Origin: Cephalopachus bancanus
Taxonomy: Eukaryota > Chordata > Mammalia > Primates > Tarsiidae
Length of the DNA stretch: 64,000 nucleotides
Assembly (NCBI GenBank): GCA_027257055.1
Contig: JAPVLO010002670.1
Span: forward strand, 1 to 64,000
Direction of reading: 5' to 3'
This document shows, piece after piece, positions 1-11,356 of this stretch. Position numbers and translations under genes: made by a program. A model generated the notes under the pieces. That model made no database searches. It saw nothing but the letters and a program-made list of their open reading frames with translations, and was not told where the DNA came from. Position 1 is the first letter of the stretch. Every line of letters begins with the position of its first letter.

Positions 1-447
1 GCCTTAGAGGACTCAAGGCCAGTAAATGACAGGGCAGCACACTTTTTACAAAGCATTTTCCAAGGGAGATTCGCATTCAAAACAAGCACAAGGAAAGGGA
101 GACAGCTCTTTTTCCTCAATGCGATTGGCGGATCAATTGTATTTCCTACAACACAAACATTTGAAAAGGAGAAAGATTTCAGAATGCACCCAGTAAATTC
201 ACCGAGTCATGCATTCTTACTCTACTGTGGAGTTCCCATGGCCCACCGGGTGGCACCACTGAGCTGCACTTTCCCATACGTGACCGATTAAAATCTTCCT
301 AGGTCAAACAGAAGAACTCTGCAGAGCATAACTGAAAATGAGAAGACGACTGTGAGACTCATGTATTGGAGCATGCACCAAGTTGGAATAACATTGATAA
401 CCGTGAAAGAGTGCAGCACACAGTTCAAGACCGGTCTCCCATGAAAG
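1..447 (+). repeat. Partial HOR copy at left edge (end of M6, most of M1)
   Basis: The window opens inside the tail of M6 (gccttagaggactc) and continues through M1. At 91-100 this copy reads aggaaaggga where later copies read aggaaggcag, a change that lengthens an A run and a G run. No other difference from the consensus was noticed. Confidence 0.9.
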
Positions 448-475
448 ATGCACCCTCACAACAAGCCTAACACAG
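105..475 (+). repeat. Monomer M1 (371 bp)
   Basis: Starts at gctctttttcc after the cagacagc join. In type A it contains a 7-bp inverted repeat, GAATGCA at 182-188 and TGCATTC at 210-216. In other HOR types the same place reads GTGAATTCAC, a perfect 10-bp palindrome. It is most like M4: both have a ttcag-catt/gcac-ttcacc block followed by ctgtggag. The HOR anchor (448) lies at its end. Confidence 0.8.
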
Positions 476-834
476 GCCGTCTGCGCTTATTCAGCAAGGC
501 AAAAGGGAGAATGACTGCATTTCGCAGCATAGGGAAACGGCAACGGGAAAAACTTCATAGTATTCAAAACGAAAGCAAGCACTGCTTTTCTACAAGTGAG
601 TGTGTAGCACTCATTTTTCTCAATGTGTGGCTCAATTTACATGCTCATTCCAAAATGTGAAGTATTGACATATGGCTCTGCTATGATAAATCAAGCTGTA
701 CCTTGAGAATCATTTATTACACCGTACACCCAGCAAGAAGAAAACTACCAGCAAATAAAAACCAATGCAGTAGACCTTTGACATGGCGTTTCCCAAGCTG
801 ATACACACTCACAACGAGGGAGCGAGGCCTGTCA
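476..834 (+). repeat. Monomer M2 (359 bp), carries CENP-B-box-like motif
   Basis: Starts at gccgtctgcgctt. It carries the CENP-B-box-like string at 520-536 and a run of related G/A-rich words (catagggaaacgg, caacggg). It is most like M5: both have the cttnttcagcaa start, the ttcg...catagggaaa block and the agcactca/agcacttatatcactca block. The tail gagaatcatttattacacc begins the part that aligns with the gaatgaggtattacag tail of M5. Confidence 0.8.
520..536 (+). other. CENP-B-box-like motif in M2 (degenerate)
   Basis: TTTCGCAGCATAGGGAA. Against the mammalian CENP-B box core nTTCGnnnnAnnCGGGn it keeps TTCG, the central A and two of four bases of CGGG (7 of 9 core positions). It recurs in M2 of every type A copy. 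In type B copies the same place reads TTTCCCAGC, losing the TTCG half. The 17-mer is at the same alignment position as the M5 motif. Binding by CENP-B is not shown and with two core mismatches is doubtful. Confidence 0.35.
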
Positions 835-1196
835 GCTCTTACTCATACTTGCCAACGGAGGAGCAACTGGTTTGGACTGAAGAGGAACAGGTAAAATCCA
901 AAACATTGTAGAATACAATAGGTGAACCAATAATGCTTTCCCGAAAGTAACAGTGAATCGGTCATTTCACTCAGGGAGGCACCATCGTGTTGGCATTCTT
1001 ATACAGGAAACATTTCATACAGCTCTGCTAGGCATATGCACTCAGTGTAGTATGATGTACGTTGAAGAGAAACGGAGAGAATCAGGTATCACACCAAAGA
1101 CACAGCCAGTATAATCGTTGTTGCCCCATTCAGTGACGTGCAGTTTTGAGGAATGTCTCCCATGGAAGACACTTATTTTCCGGAAACGAAACAGAG
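835..1196 (+). repeat. Monomer M3 (362 bp)
   Basis: Starts at gctcttactcatacttgcc. It contains ctttcccgaaagtaacagtg, which has a close partner in M6 (ctttcccaccagtaactgtg), and gaatcaggtatcacacc, paired with gacaatcaggaactacacc in M6. It also holds an 8-bp palindrome GCATATGC in the middle. M3 and M6 are the most obviously related pair three places apart. Confidence 0.8.
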
Positions 1197-1538
1197 GCTC
1201 TCAGGCCTTGTTGGCAAATGAACCCGCAGAGCCATTGTATTCGGCATTAGATGCCCATTTAAACACAGGAAACTTTTCAGCATTCACCGGCGAATGAAGC
1301 CTGCTTGGTCACCAATGGCTGTGGAGACCTGGTTCCAGTCAGGGCTGCACGTGAAGTTGCAATCTGCTCACCAAACGGTCCCTGACTACTATAGTGTATA
1401 CACAGGGACGCTCTGAATATCAGGGATGAGAGCGTGCACAAAGCCAGCTTAATACAGACTGCCAATGAATAGCAGTGCAGCGCACGCTTGGCTAGCCTGT
1501 CCCCAGGAAGTCCCACCGTCACCACCAGTTTCACACAG
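1197..1538 (+). repeat. Monomer M4 (342 bp), carries a 16-bp dyad
   Basis: Shortest monomer; starts at gctctcaggccttgttgg. Positions 1281-1296 form an almost perfect 16-bp dyad that is perfect in type B copies. The tail includes ctatagtgtatacacagg and the tgtccccaggaagtcccacc join to M5. HOR types A' and B in block II swap exactly at the end of this monomer. It is most like M1. Confidence 0.8.
1281..1296. other. 16-bp dyad in M4 (type A form, one mismatched pair)
   Basis: CATTCACCGGCGAATG is self-complementary except for one pair. It recurs in every type A copy. It could form a short cruciform or bind a dimeric protein; no protein can be named. Confidence 0.6.
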
Positions 1539-1914
1539 GCTCTCCGTGCTTCTTCAGCAATGAAAACGGCACAGCATTGGTAGTCCTTACTAGGTTTCGT
1601 TGCCATAGGGAAAAACAATTTAGAATTCTCCCCATAAACAAATAATGCTCTCCTGCTCGTCACTGGGGGGCACTTATATCACTCATTGGGGCACTTTGTT
1701 TCGCAGAGTTCTATCCGTGAAACACGCACGTTTCACTCTCGTAATCAAAGGCCCTCTAAGGGAAGGATCACAAATCAAGGGGAAAGAGTGAGAATGAGGT
1801 ATTACAGCAGGCAGCAATGAAGAATACTAGTCATAGCAATGAGATAACACTGCGGCACACATTTGGCACACACTTCACCAAGGAAGATGCCTATTCACTG
1901 CAGGCCTAGGAGAG
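1539..1914 (+). repeat. Monomer M5 (376 bp), carries CENP-B-box-like motif
   Basis: Longest monomer; starts at gctctccgtgcttcttcagc. It carries the better of the two CENP-B-box-like strings (1595-1611) and a small hairpin CCCTCTAAGGG. It is most like M2. The right edge of the homogeneous block (about 32,290) falls inside the M5 copy of that unit. Confidence 0.8.
1595..1611 (+). other. CENP-B-box-like motif in M5 (degenerate)
   Basis: TTTCGTTGCCATAGGGA. Against the human box YTTCGTTGGAARCGGGA it matches 13 of 17 positions and 7 of the 9 core positions; the central A is C and the first C of CGGG is A. It recurs in M5 of every type A and A' copy; B and other types mostly read TTTCGATGCCATAGGG. 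It occurs once per 2.18-kb unit, with the M2 relative about 1.07 kb away. It may be a decayed or diverged box, or chance. Confidence 0.4.
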
Positions 1915-2286
1915 GCTATTCCCAACAGCAATCCACAGTGCAATTGTTTTCCCAGGACAGGAAAAGCTATAAAGAAAGTATAACAAAGAATTCTCCCGGG
2001 GCACACACAACGCTTTCCCACCAGTAACTGTGAATGTCTGAGATCACGCATTGTGGCTCAGTGGAGTTGAGCTTTCCTGAATGTGAAAGGCTGACGAGAC
2101 GCACAGCCAAAGCAGTCGCCATGGAGATCGTAATATACATGACTGGGAACAAGTGACAATCAGGAACTACACCATGCACCAATGCCTTAGAGGACTCAAG
2201 GCCAGTAAATGACAGGGCAGCACACTTTTTACAAAGCATTTTCCAAGGGAGATTCGCATTCAAAACAAGCACAAGGAAGGCAGACA
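1915..2286 (+). repeat. Monomer M6 (372 bp)
   Basis: Starts at gctattcccaacagcaatcc just after the caggcctagg join. It contains the ctcccggggcacac word whose G and C runs vary between copies, and ctttcccaccagtaactgtg shared with M3. Its tail accatgcaccaatgcc leads into the next M1. It is most like M3. Confidence 0.8.
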
Positions 2287-2629
2287 GCTCTTTTTCCTCA
2301 ATGCGATTGGCGGATCAATTGTATTTCCTACAACACAAACATTTGAAAAGGAGAAAGATTTCAGAATGCACCCAGTAAATTCACCGAGTCATGCATTCTT
2401 ACTCTACTGTGGAGTTCCCATGGCCCACCGGGTGGCACCACTGAGCTGCACTTTCCCATACGTGACCGATTAAAATCTTCCTAGGTCAAACAGAAGAACT
2501 CTGCAGAGCATAACTGAAAATGAGAAGACGACTGTGAGACTCATGTATTGGAGCATGCACCAAGTTGGAATAACATTGATAACCGTGAAAGAGTGCAGCA
2601 CACAGTTCAAGACCGGTCTCCCATGAAAG

Positions 2630-4811
2630 ATGCACCCTCACAACAAGCCTAACACAGGCCGTCTGCGCTTATTCAGCAAGGCAAAAGGGAGAATGACTGC
2701 ATTTCGCAGCATAGGGAAACGGCAACGGGAAAAACTTCATAGTATTCAAAACGAAAGCAAGCACTGCTTTTCTACAAGTGAGTGTGTAGCACTCATTTTT
2801 CTCAATGTGTGGCTCAATTTACATGCTCATTCCAAAATGTGAAGTATTGACATATGGCTCTGCTATGATAAATCAAGCTGTACCTTGAGAATCATTTATT
2901 ACACCGTACACCCAGCAAGAAGAAAACTACCAGCAAATAAAAACCAATGCAGTAGACCTTTGACATGGCGTTTCCCAAGCTGATACACACTCACAACGAG
3001 GGAGCGAGGCCTGTCAGCTCTTACTCATACTTGCCAACGGAGGAGCAACTGGTTTGGACTGAAGAGGAACAGGTAAAATCCAAAACATTGTAGAATACAA
3101 TAGGTGAACCAATAATGCTTTCCCGAAAGTAACAGTGAATCGGTCATTTCACTCAGGGAGGCACCATCGTGTTGGCATTCTTATACAGGAAACATTTCAT
3201 ACAGCTCTGCTAGGCATATGCACTCAGTGTAGTATGATGTACGTTGAAGAGAAACGGAGAGAATCAGGTATCACACCAAAGACACAGCCAGTATAATCGT
3301 TGTTGCCCCATTCAGTGACGTGCAGTTTTGAGGAATGTCTCCCATGGAAGACACTTATTTTCCGGAAACGAAACAGAGGCTCTCAGGCCTTGTTGGCAAA
3401 TGAACCCGCAGAGCCATTGTATTCGGCATTAGATGCCCATTTAAACACAGGAAACTTTTCAGCATTCACCGGCGAATGAAGCCTGCTTGGTCACCAATGG
3501 CTGTGGAGACCTGGTTCCAGTCAGGGCTGCACGTGAAGTTGCAATCTGCTCACCAAACGGTCCCTGACTACTATAGTGTATACACAGGGACGCTCTGAAT
3601 ATCAGGGATGAGAGCGTGCACAAAGCCAGCTTAATACAGACTGCCAATGAATAGCAGTGCAGCGCACGCTTGGCTAGCCTGTCCCCAGGAAGTCCCACCG
3701 TCACCACCAGTTTCACACAGGCTCTCCGTGCTTCTTCAGCAATGAAAACGGCACAGCATTGGTAGTCCTTACTAGGTTTCGTTGCCATAGGGAAAAACAA
3801 TTTAGAATTCTCCCCATAAACAAATAATGCTCTCCTGCTCGTCACTGGGGAGCACTTATATCATCATTGGGGCACTTTGTTTCGCAGAGTTCTATCCGTG
3901 AAACACGCACGTTTCACTCTCGTAATCAAAGGCCCCCTAAGGGAAGGATCACAAATCAAGGGGGAAAAAGTGAGAATGAGGTATTACAGCAGGCAGCAAT
4001 GAAGAATACTAGTCATAGCAATGAGATAACACTGCGGCACACATTTGGCAACACTTCACCAAGGAAGATGCCTATTCACTGCAGGCCTAGGAGAGGCTAT
4101 TCCCAACAGCAATCCACAGTGCAATTGTTTTCCCAGGACAGGAAAAGCTATAAAGAAAGTATAACAAAGAATTCTCCCCGGGGGACACACAACGCTTTCC
4201 CACCAGTAACTGTGAATGTCTGAGATCACGCATTGTGGCTCAGTGGAGTTGAGCTTTCCTGAATGTGAAAGGCTGACGAGACGCACAGCCAAAGCAGTCG
4301 CCATGGAGATCGTAATATACATGACTGGGAACAAGTGACAATCAGGAACTACACCATGCACCAATGCCTTAGAGGACTCAAGGCCAGTAAATGACAGGGC
4401 AGCACACTTTTTACAAAGCATTTTCCAAGGGAGATTCGCATTCAAAACAAGCACAAGGAAGGCAGACAGCTCTTTTTCCTCAATGCGATTGGCGGATCAA
4501 TTGTATTTCCTACAACACAAACATTTGAAAAGGAGAAAGATTTCAGAATGCACCCAGTAAATTCACCGAGTCATGCATTCTTACTCTACTGTGGAGTTCC
4601 CCTGGCCCACCGGGTGGCACCACTGAGCTGCACTTTCCCATACGTGACCCATTAAAATCTTCCTAGGTCAAACAGAAGAACTCTGCAGAGCATAACTGAA
4701 AATGAGAAGACGACTGTGAGACTCATGTATTGGAGCATGCACCAAGTTGGAATAACATTGATAACCCTGAAAGAGTGCAGCACACAGTTCAAGACCGGTC
4801 TCCCATGAAAA
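2630..4811 (+). repeat. HOR copy 2, type A (2,182 bp), right part with clustered run-length changes
   Basis: Matches the consensus up to about 3,850. From there it gathers changes that lengthen or shorten base runs: tcatcattgg near 3861, ggccccctaa near 3931, a lengthened G and A run near 3960, a lost base at ttggcaacac near 4046, ctccccgggggacac near 4173, and cctggcc and gacccatt in the M1 that follows. Confidence 0.95.
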
Positions 4812-6992
4812 ATGCACCCTCACAACAAGCCTAACACAGGCCGTCTGCGCTTATTCAGCAAGGCAAAAGGGGGAATGACTGCATTTCGCAGCATAGGGAA
4901 ACGGCAACGGGAAAAACTTCATAGTATTCAAAACGAAAGCAAGCATGCTTTTCTACAAGTGAGTGTGTAGCACTCATTTTTCTCAATGTGTGGCTCAATT
5001 TACATGCTCATTCCAAAATGTGAAGTATTGACATATGGCTCTGCTATGATAAATCAAGCTGTACCTTGAGAATCATTTATTACACCGTACACCCCGCAAG
5101 AAGAAAACTACCAGCAAATAAAAACCAATGCAGTAGACCTTTGACATGGCGTTTCCCCAAACTGATACACACTCACAACGAGGGAGCGAGGCCTGTCAGC
5201 TCTTACTCATACTTGCCAACGGAGGAGCAACTGGTTTGGACTGAAGAGGAACAGGTAAAATCCAAAACATTGTAGAATACAATAGGTGAACCAATAATGC
5301 TTTCCCCAAAGTAACAGTGAATCGGTCATTTCACTCAGGGAGGCACCATCGTGTTGGCATTCTTATACAGGAAACATTTCATACAGCTCTGCTAGGCATA
5401 TGCACTCAGTGTAGTATGATGTACGTTGAAGAGAAACGGAGAGAATCAGGTATCACACCAAAGACACAGCCAGTATAATCGTTGTTGCCCCATTCAGTGA
5501 CGTGCAGTTTTGAGGAATGTCTCCCCTGGAAGACACTTATTTTCCGGAAACGAAACAGAGGCTCTCAGGCCTTGTTGGCAAATGAACCCGCAGAGCCATT
5601 GTATTCGGCATTAGATGCCCATTTAAACACAGGAAACTTTTCAGCATTCACCGGCGAATGAAGCCTGCTTGGTCACCAATGGCTGTGGAGACCTGGTTCC
5701 AGTCAGGGCTGCACGTGAAGTTGCAATCTGCTCACCAAACGGTCCCTGACTACTATAGTGTATACACAGGGACGCTCTGAATATCAGGGATGAGAGCGTG
5801 CACAAAGCCAGCTTAATACAGACTGCCAATGAATAGCAGTGCAGCGCACGCTTGGCTAGCCTGTCCCCAGGAAGTCCCACCGTCACCACCAGTTTCACAC
5901 AGGCTCTCCGTGCTTCTTCAGCAATGAAAACGGCACAGCATTGGTAGTCCTTACTAGGTTTCGTTGCCATAGGGAAAAACAATTTAGAATTCTCCCCATA
6001 AACAAATAATGCTCTCCTGCTCGTCACTGGGGAGCACTTATATCACTCATTGGGGCACTTTGTTTCGCAGAGTTCTATCCGTGAAACACGCACGTTTCAC
6101 TCTCGTAATCAAAGGCCCTCTAAGGGAAGGATCACAAATCAAGGGGAAAGAGTGAGAATGAGGTATTACAGCAGGCAGCAATGAAGAATACTAGTCATAG
6201 CAATGAGATAACACTGCGGCACACATTTGGCACACACTTCACCAAGGAAGATGCCTATTCACTGCAGGCCTAGGAGAGGCTATTCCCAACAGCAATCCAC
6301 AGTGCAATTGTTTTCCCAGGACAGGAAAAGCTATAAAGAAAGTATAACAAAGAATTCTCCCGGGCACACACAACGCTTTCCCACCAGTAACTGTGAATGT
6401 CTGAGATCACGCATTGTGGCTCAGTGGAGTTGAGCTTTCCTGAATGTGAAAGGCTGACGAGACGCACAGCCAAAGCAGTCGCCATGGAGATCGTAATATA
6501 CATGACTGGGAACAAGTGACAATCAGGAACTACACCATGCACCAATGCCTTAGAGGACTCAAGGCCAGTAAATGACAGGGCAGCACACTTTTTACAAAGC
6601 ATTTTCCAAGGGAGATTCGCATTCAAAACAAGCACAAGGAAGGCAGACAGCTCTTTTTCCTCAATGCGATTGGCGGATCAATTGTATTTCCTACAACACA
6701 AACATTTGAAAAGGAGAAAGATTTCAGAATGCACCCAGTAAATTCACCGAGTCATGCATTCTTACTCTACTGTGGAGTTCCCATGGCCCACCGGGTGGCA
6801 CCACTGAGCTGCACTTTCCCATACGTGACCGATTAAAATCTTCCTAGGTCAAACAGAAGAACTCTGCAGAGCATAACTGAAAATGAGAAGACGACTGTGA
6901 GACTCATGTATTGGAGCATGCACCAAGTTGGAATAACATTGATAACCGTGAAAGAGTGCAGCACACAGTTCAAGACCGGTCTCCCATGAAAG
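4812..6992 (+). repeat. HOR copy 3, type A (2,181 bp)
   Basis: The run-length change cluster continues to about 5,525: aagggggaatg near 4868, caagcatgc near 4941, accccgcaag near 5091, ctttccccaaag near 5300 and ctcccctgg near 5521. After that it returns to the consensus, except that one G is lost from the ctcccggggcac word near 6360, which accounts for the 1-bp shorter length. Confidence 0.95.
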
Positions 6993-9174
6993 ATGCACCC
7001 TCACAACAAGCCTAACACAGGCCGTCTGCGCTTATTCAGCAAGGCAAAAGGGAGAATGACTGCATTTCGCAGCATAGGGAAACGGCAACGGGAAAAACTT
7101 CATAGTATTCAAAACGAAAGCAAGCACTGCTTTTCTACAAGTGAGTGTGTAGCACTCATTTTTCTCAATGTGTGGCTCAATTTACATGCTCATTCCAAAA
7201 TGTGAAGTATTGACATATGGCTCTGCTATGATAAATCAAGCTGTACCTTGAGAATCATTTATTACACCGTACACCCAGCAAGAAGAAAACTACCAGCAAA
7301 TAAAAACCAATGCAGTAGACCTTTGACATGGCGTTTCCCAAGCTGATACACACTCACAACGAGGGAGCGAGGCCTGTCAGCTCTTACTCATACTTGCCAA
7401 CGGAGGAGCAACTGGTTTGGACTGAAGAGGAACAGGTAAAATCCAAAACATTGTAGAATACAATAGGTGAACCAATAATGCTTTCCCGAAAGTAACAGTG
7501 AATCGGTCATTTCACTCAGGGAGGCACCATCGTGTTGGCATTCTTATACAGGAAACATTTCATACAGCTCTGCTAGGCATATGCACTCAGTGTAGTATGA
7601 TGTACGTTGAAGAGAAACGGAGAGAATCAGGTATCACACCAAAGACACAGCCAGTATAATCGTTGTTGCCCCATTCAGTGACGTGCAGTTTTGAGGAATG
7701 TCTCCCATGGAAGACACTTATTTTCCGGAAACGAAACAGAGGCTCTCAGGCCTTGTTGGCAAATGAACCCGCAGAGCCATTGTATTCGGCATTAGATGCC
7801 CATTTAAACACAGGAAACTTTTCAGCATTCACCGGCGAATGAAGCCTGCTTGGTCACCAATGGCTGTGGAGACCTGGTTCCAGTCAGGGCTGCACGTGAA
7901 GTTGCAATCTGCTCACCAAACGGTCCCTGACTACTATAGTGTATACACAGGGACGCTCTGAATATCAGGGATGAGAGCGTGCACAAAGCCAGCTTAATAC
8001 AGACTGCCAATGAATAGCAGTGCAGCGCACGCTTGGCTAGCCTGTCCCCAGGAAGTCCCACCGTCACCACCAGTTTCACACAGGCTCTCCGTGCTTCTTC
8101 AGCAATGAAAACGGCACAGCATTGGTAGTCCTTACTAGGTTTCGTTGCCATAGGGAAAAACAATTTAGAATTCTCCCCATAAACAAATAATGCTCTCCTG
8201 CTCGTCACTGGGGAGCACTTATATCACTCATTGGGGCACTTTGTTTCGCAGAGTTCTATCCGTGAAACACGCACGTTTCACTCTCGTAATCAAAGGCCCT
8301 CTAAGGGAAGGATCACAAATCAAGGGGAAAGAGTGAGAATGAGGTATTACAGCAGGCAGCAATGAAGAATACTAGTCATAGCAATGAGATAACACTGCGG
8401 CACACATTTGGCACACACTTCACCAAGGAAGATGCCTATTCACTGCAGGCCTAGGAGAGGCTATTCCCAACAGCAATCCACAGTGCAATTGTTTTCCCAG
8501 GACAGGAAAAGCTATAAAGAAAGTATAACAAAGAATTCTCCCGGGGCACACACAACGCTTTCCCACCAGTAACTGTGAATGTCTGAGATCACGCATTGTG
8601 GCTCAGTGGAGTTGAGCTTTCCTGAATGTGAAAGGCTGACGAGACGCACAGCCAAAGCAGTCGCCATGGAGATCGTAATATACATGACTGGGAACAAGTG
8701 ACAATCAGGAACTACACCATGCACCAATGCCTTAGAGGACTCAAGGCCAGTAAATGACAGGGCAGCACACTTTTTACAAAGCATTTTCCAAGGGAGATTC
8801 GCATTCAAAACAAGCACAAGGAAGGCAGACAGCTCTTTTTCCTCAATGCGATTGGCGGATCAATTGTATTTCCTACAACACAAACATTTGAAAAGGAGAA
8901 AGATTTCAGAATGCACCCAGTAAATTCACCGAGTCATGCATTCTTACTCTACTGTGGAGTTCCCATGGCCCACCGGGTGGCACCACTGAGCTGCACTTTC
9001 CCATACGTGACCGATTAAAATCTTCCTAGGTCAAACAGAAGAACTCTGCAGAGCATAACTGAAAATGAGAAGACGACTGTGAGACTCATGTATTGGAGCA
9101 TGCACCAAGTTGGAATAACATTGATAACCGTGAAAGAGTGCAGCACACAGTTCAAGACCGGTCTCCCATGAAAG
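6993..9174 (+). repeat. HOR copy 4, type A (2,182 bp)
   Basis: Consensus length and phase. I noticed no private difference by eye. Confidence 0.95.
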
Positions 9175-11356
9175 ATGCACCCTCACAACAAGCCTAACAC
9201 AGGCCGTCTGCGCTTATTCAGCAAGGCAAAAGGGAGAATGACTGCATTTCGCAGCATAGGGAAACGGCAACGGGAAAAACTTCATAGTATTCAAAACGAA
9301 AGCAAGCACTGCTTTTCTACAAGTGAGTGTGTAGCACTCATTTTTCTCAATGTGTGGCTCAATTTACATGCTCATTCCAAAATGTGAAGTATTGACATAT
9401 GGCTCTGCTATGATAAATCAAGCTGTACCTTGAGAATCATTTATTACACCGTACACCCAGCAAGAAGAAAACTACCAGCAAATAAAAACCAATGCAGTAG
9501 ACCTTTGACATGGCGTTTCCCAAGCTGATACACACTCACAACGAGGGAGCGAGGCCTGTCAGCTCTTACTCATACTTGCCAACGGAGGAGCAACTGGTTT
9601 GGACTGAAGAGGAACAGGTAAAATCCAAAACATTGTAGAATACAATAGGTGAACCAATAATGCTTTCCCGAAAGTAACAGTGAATCGGTCATTTCACTCA
9701 GGGAGGCACCATCGTGTTGGCATTCTTATACAGGAAACATTTCATACAGCTCTGCTAGGCATATGCACTCAGTGTAGTATGATGTACGTTGAAGAGAAAC
9801 GGAGAGAATCAGGTATCACACCAAAGACACAGCCAGTATAATCGTTGTTGCCCCATTCAGTGACGTGCAGTTTTGAGGAATGTCTCCCATGGAAGACACT
9901 TATTTTCCGGAAACGAAACAGAGGCTCTCAGGCCTTGTTGGCAAATGAACCCGCAGAGCCATTGTATTCGGCATTAGATGCCCATTTAAACACAGGAAAC
10001 TTTTCAGCATTCACCGGCGAATGAAGCCTGCTTGGTCACCAATGGCTGTGGAGACCTGGTTCCAGTCAGGGCTGCACGTGAAGTTGCAATCTGCTCACCA
10101 AACGGTCCCTGACTACTATAGTGTATACACAGGGACGCTCTGAATATCAGGGATGAGAGCGTGCACAAAGCCAGCTTAATACAGACTGCCAATGAATAGC
10201 AGTGCAGCGCACGCTTGGCTAGCCTGTCCCCAGGAAGTCCCACCGTCACCACCAGTTTCACACAGGCTCTCCGTGCTTCTTCAGCAATGAAAACGGCACA
10301 GCATTGGTAGTCCTTACTAGGTTTCGTTGCCATAGGGAAAAACAATTTAGAATTCTCCCCATAAACAAATAATGCTCTCCTGCTCGTCACTGGGGAGCAC
10401 TTATATCACTCATTGGGGCACTTTGTTTCGCAGAGTTCTATCCGTGAAACACGCACGTTTCACTCTCGTAATCAAAGGCCCTCTAAGGGAAGGATCACAA
10501 ATCAAGGGGAAAGAGTGAGAATGAGGTATTACAGCAGGCAGCAATGAAGAATACTAGTCATAGCAATGAGATAACACTGCGGCACACATTTGGCACACAC
10601 TTCACCAAGGAAGATGCCTATTCACTGCAGGCCTAGGAGAGGCTATTCCCAACAGCAATCCACAGTGCAATTGTTTTCCCAGGACAGGAAAAGCTATAAA
10701 GAAAGTATAACAAAGAATTCTCCCGGGGCACACACAACGCTTTCCCACCAGTAACTGTGAATGTCTGAGATCACGCATTGTGGCTCAGTGGAGTTGAGCT
10801 TTCCTGAATGTGAAAGGCTGACGAGACGCACAGCCAAAGCAGTCGCCATGGAGATCGTAATATACATGACTGGGAACAAGTGACAATCAGGAACTACACC
10901 ATGCACCAATGCCTTAGAGGACTCAAGGCCAGTAAATGACAGGGCAGCACACTTTTTACAAAGCATTTTCCAAGGGAGATTCGCATTCAAAACAAGCACA
11001 AGGAAGGCAGACAGCTCTTTTTCCTCAATGCGATTGGCGGATCAATTGTATTTCCTACAACACAAACATTTGAAAAGGAGAAAGATTTCAGAATGCACCC
11101 AGTAAATTCACCGAGTCATGCATTCTTACTCTACTGTGGAGTTCCCATGGCCCACCGGGTGGCACCACTGAGCTGCACTTTCCCATACGTGACCGATTAA
11201 AATCTTCCTAGGTCAAACAGAAGAACTCTGCAGAGCATAACTGAAAATGAGAAGACGACTGTGAGACTCATGTATTGGAGCATGCACCAAGTTGGAATAA
11301 CATTGATAACCGTGAAAGAGTGCAGCACACAGTTCAAGACCGGTCTCCCATGAAAG
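9175..11356 (+). repeat. HOR copy 5, type A (2,182 bp)
   Basis: Consensus length and phase. I noticed no private difference by eye; it appears identical to copy 4. Confidence 0.95.

Larger units (their letters stand above)
105..2286 (+). repeat. Reference HOR copy, six monomers M1-M6 (2,182 bp)
   Basis: Six diverged monomers were recognised by the recurring start (cagctctt, ggccgtctgcgctt, tcagctctta, ggctctcagg, ggctctccgtgctt, gagaggctattccc) and by a shared order of blocks: a GCATGCACCAA or TGCACAAAGCC type block, then a CAGCACAC type block, then the CAAGG or CACAGG join to the next monomer. Monomer starts at 105, 476, 835, 1197, 1539 and 1915 give lengths 371, 359, 362, 342, 376 and 372 bp, which sum exactly to 2,182. 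Monomers are far less alike within a unit than equivalent monomers are between units, which is the definition of a HOR. Confidence 0.9.
448..2629 (+). repeat. HOR copy 1, type A (2,182 bp)
   Basis: Phased on the anchor. One private change was seen: ctggggggcac at about 1663-1673, where most copies have ctggggagcac (A to G at about 1669). Copy 9 shares this change. Confidence 0.95.

Noticed and set aside
1277..1663. 128-aa open frame on the minus strand, repeated identically in most copies of block I, with 101-aa (minus) and 70-aa (plus) companions
   Set aside because: Identity follows from near-identical DNA in all frames. In diverged copies (for example 42345-42533) the frames are shortened by frameshifts, there is no recognisable domain, and no promoter or splicing context is visible.
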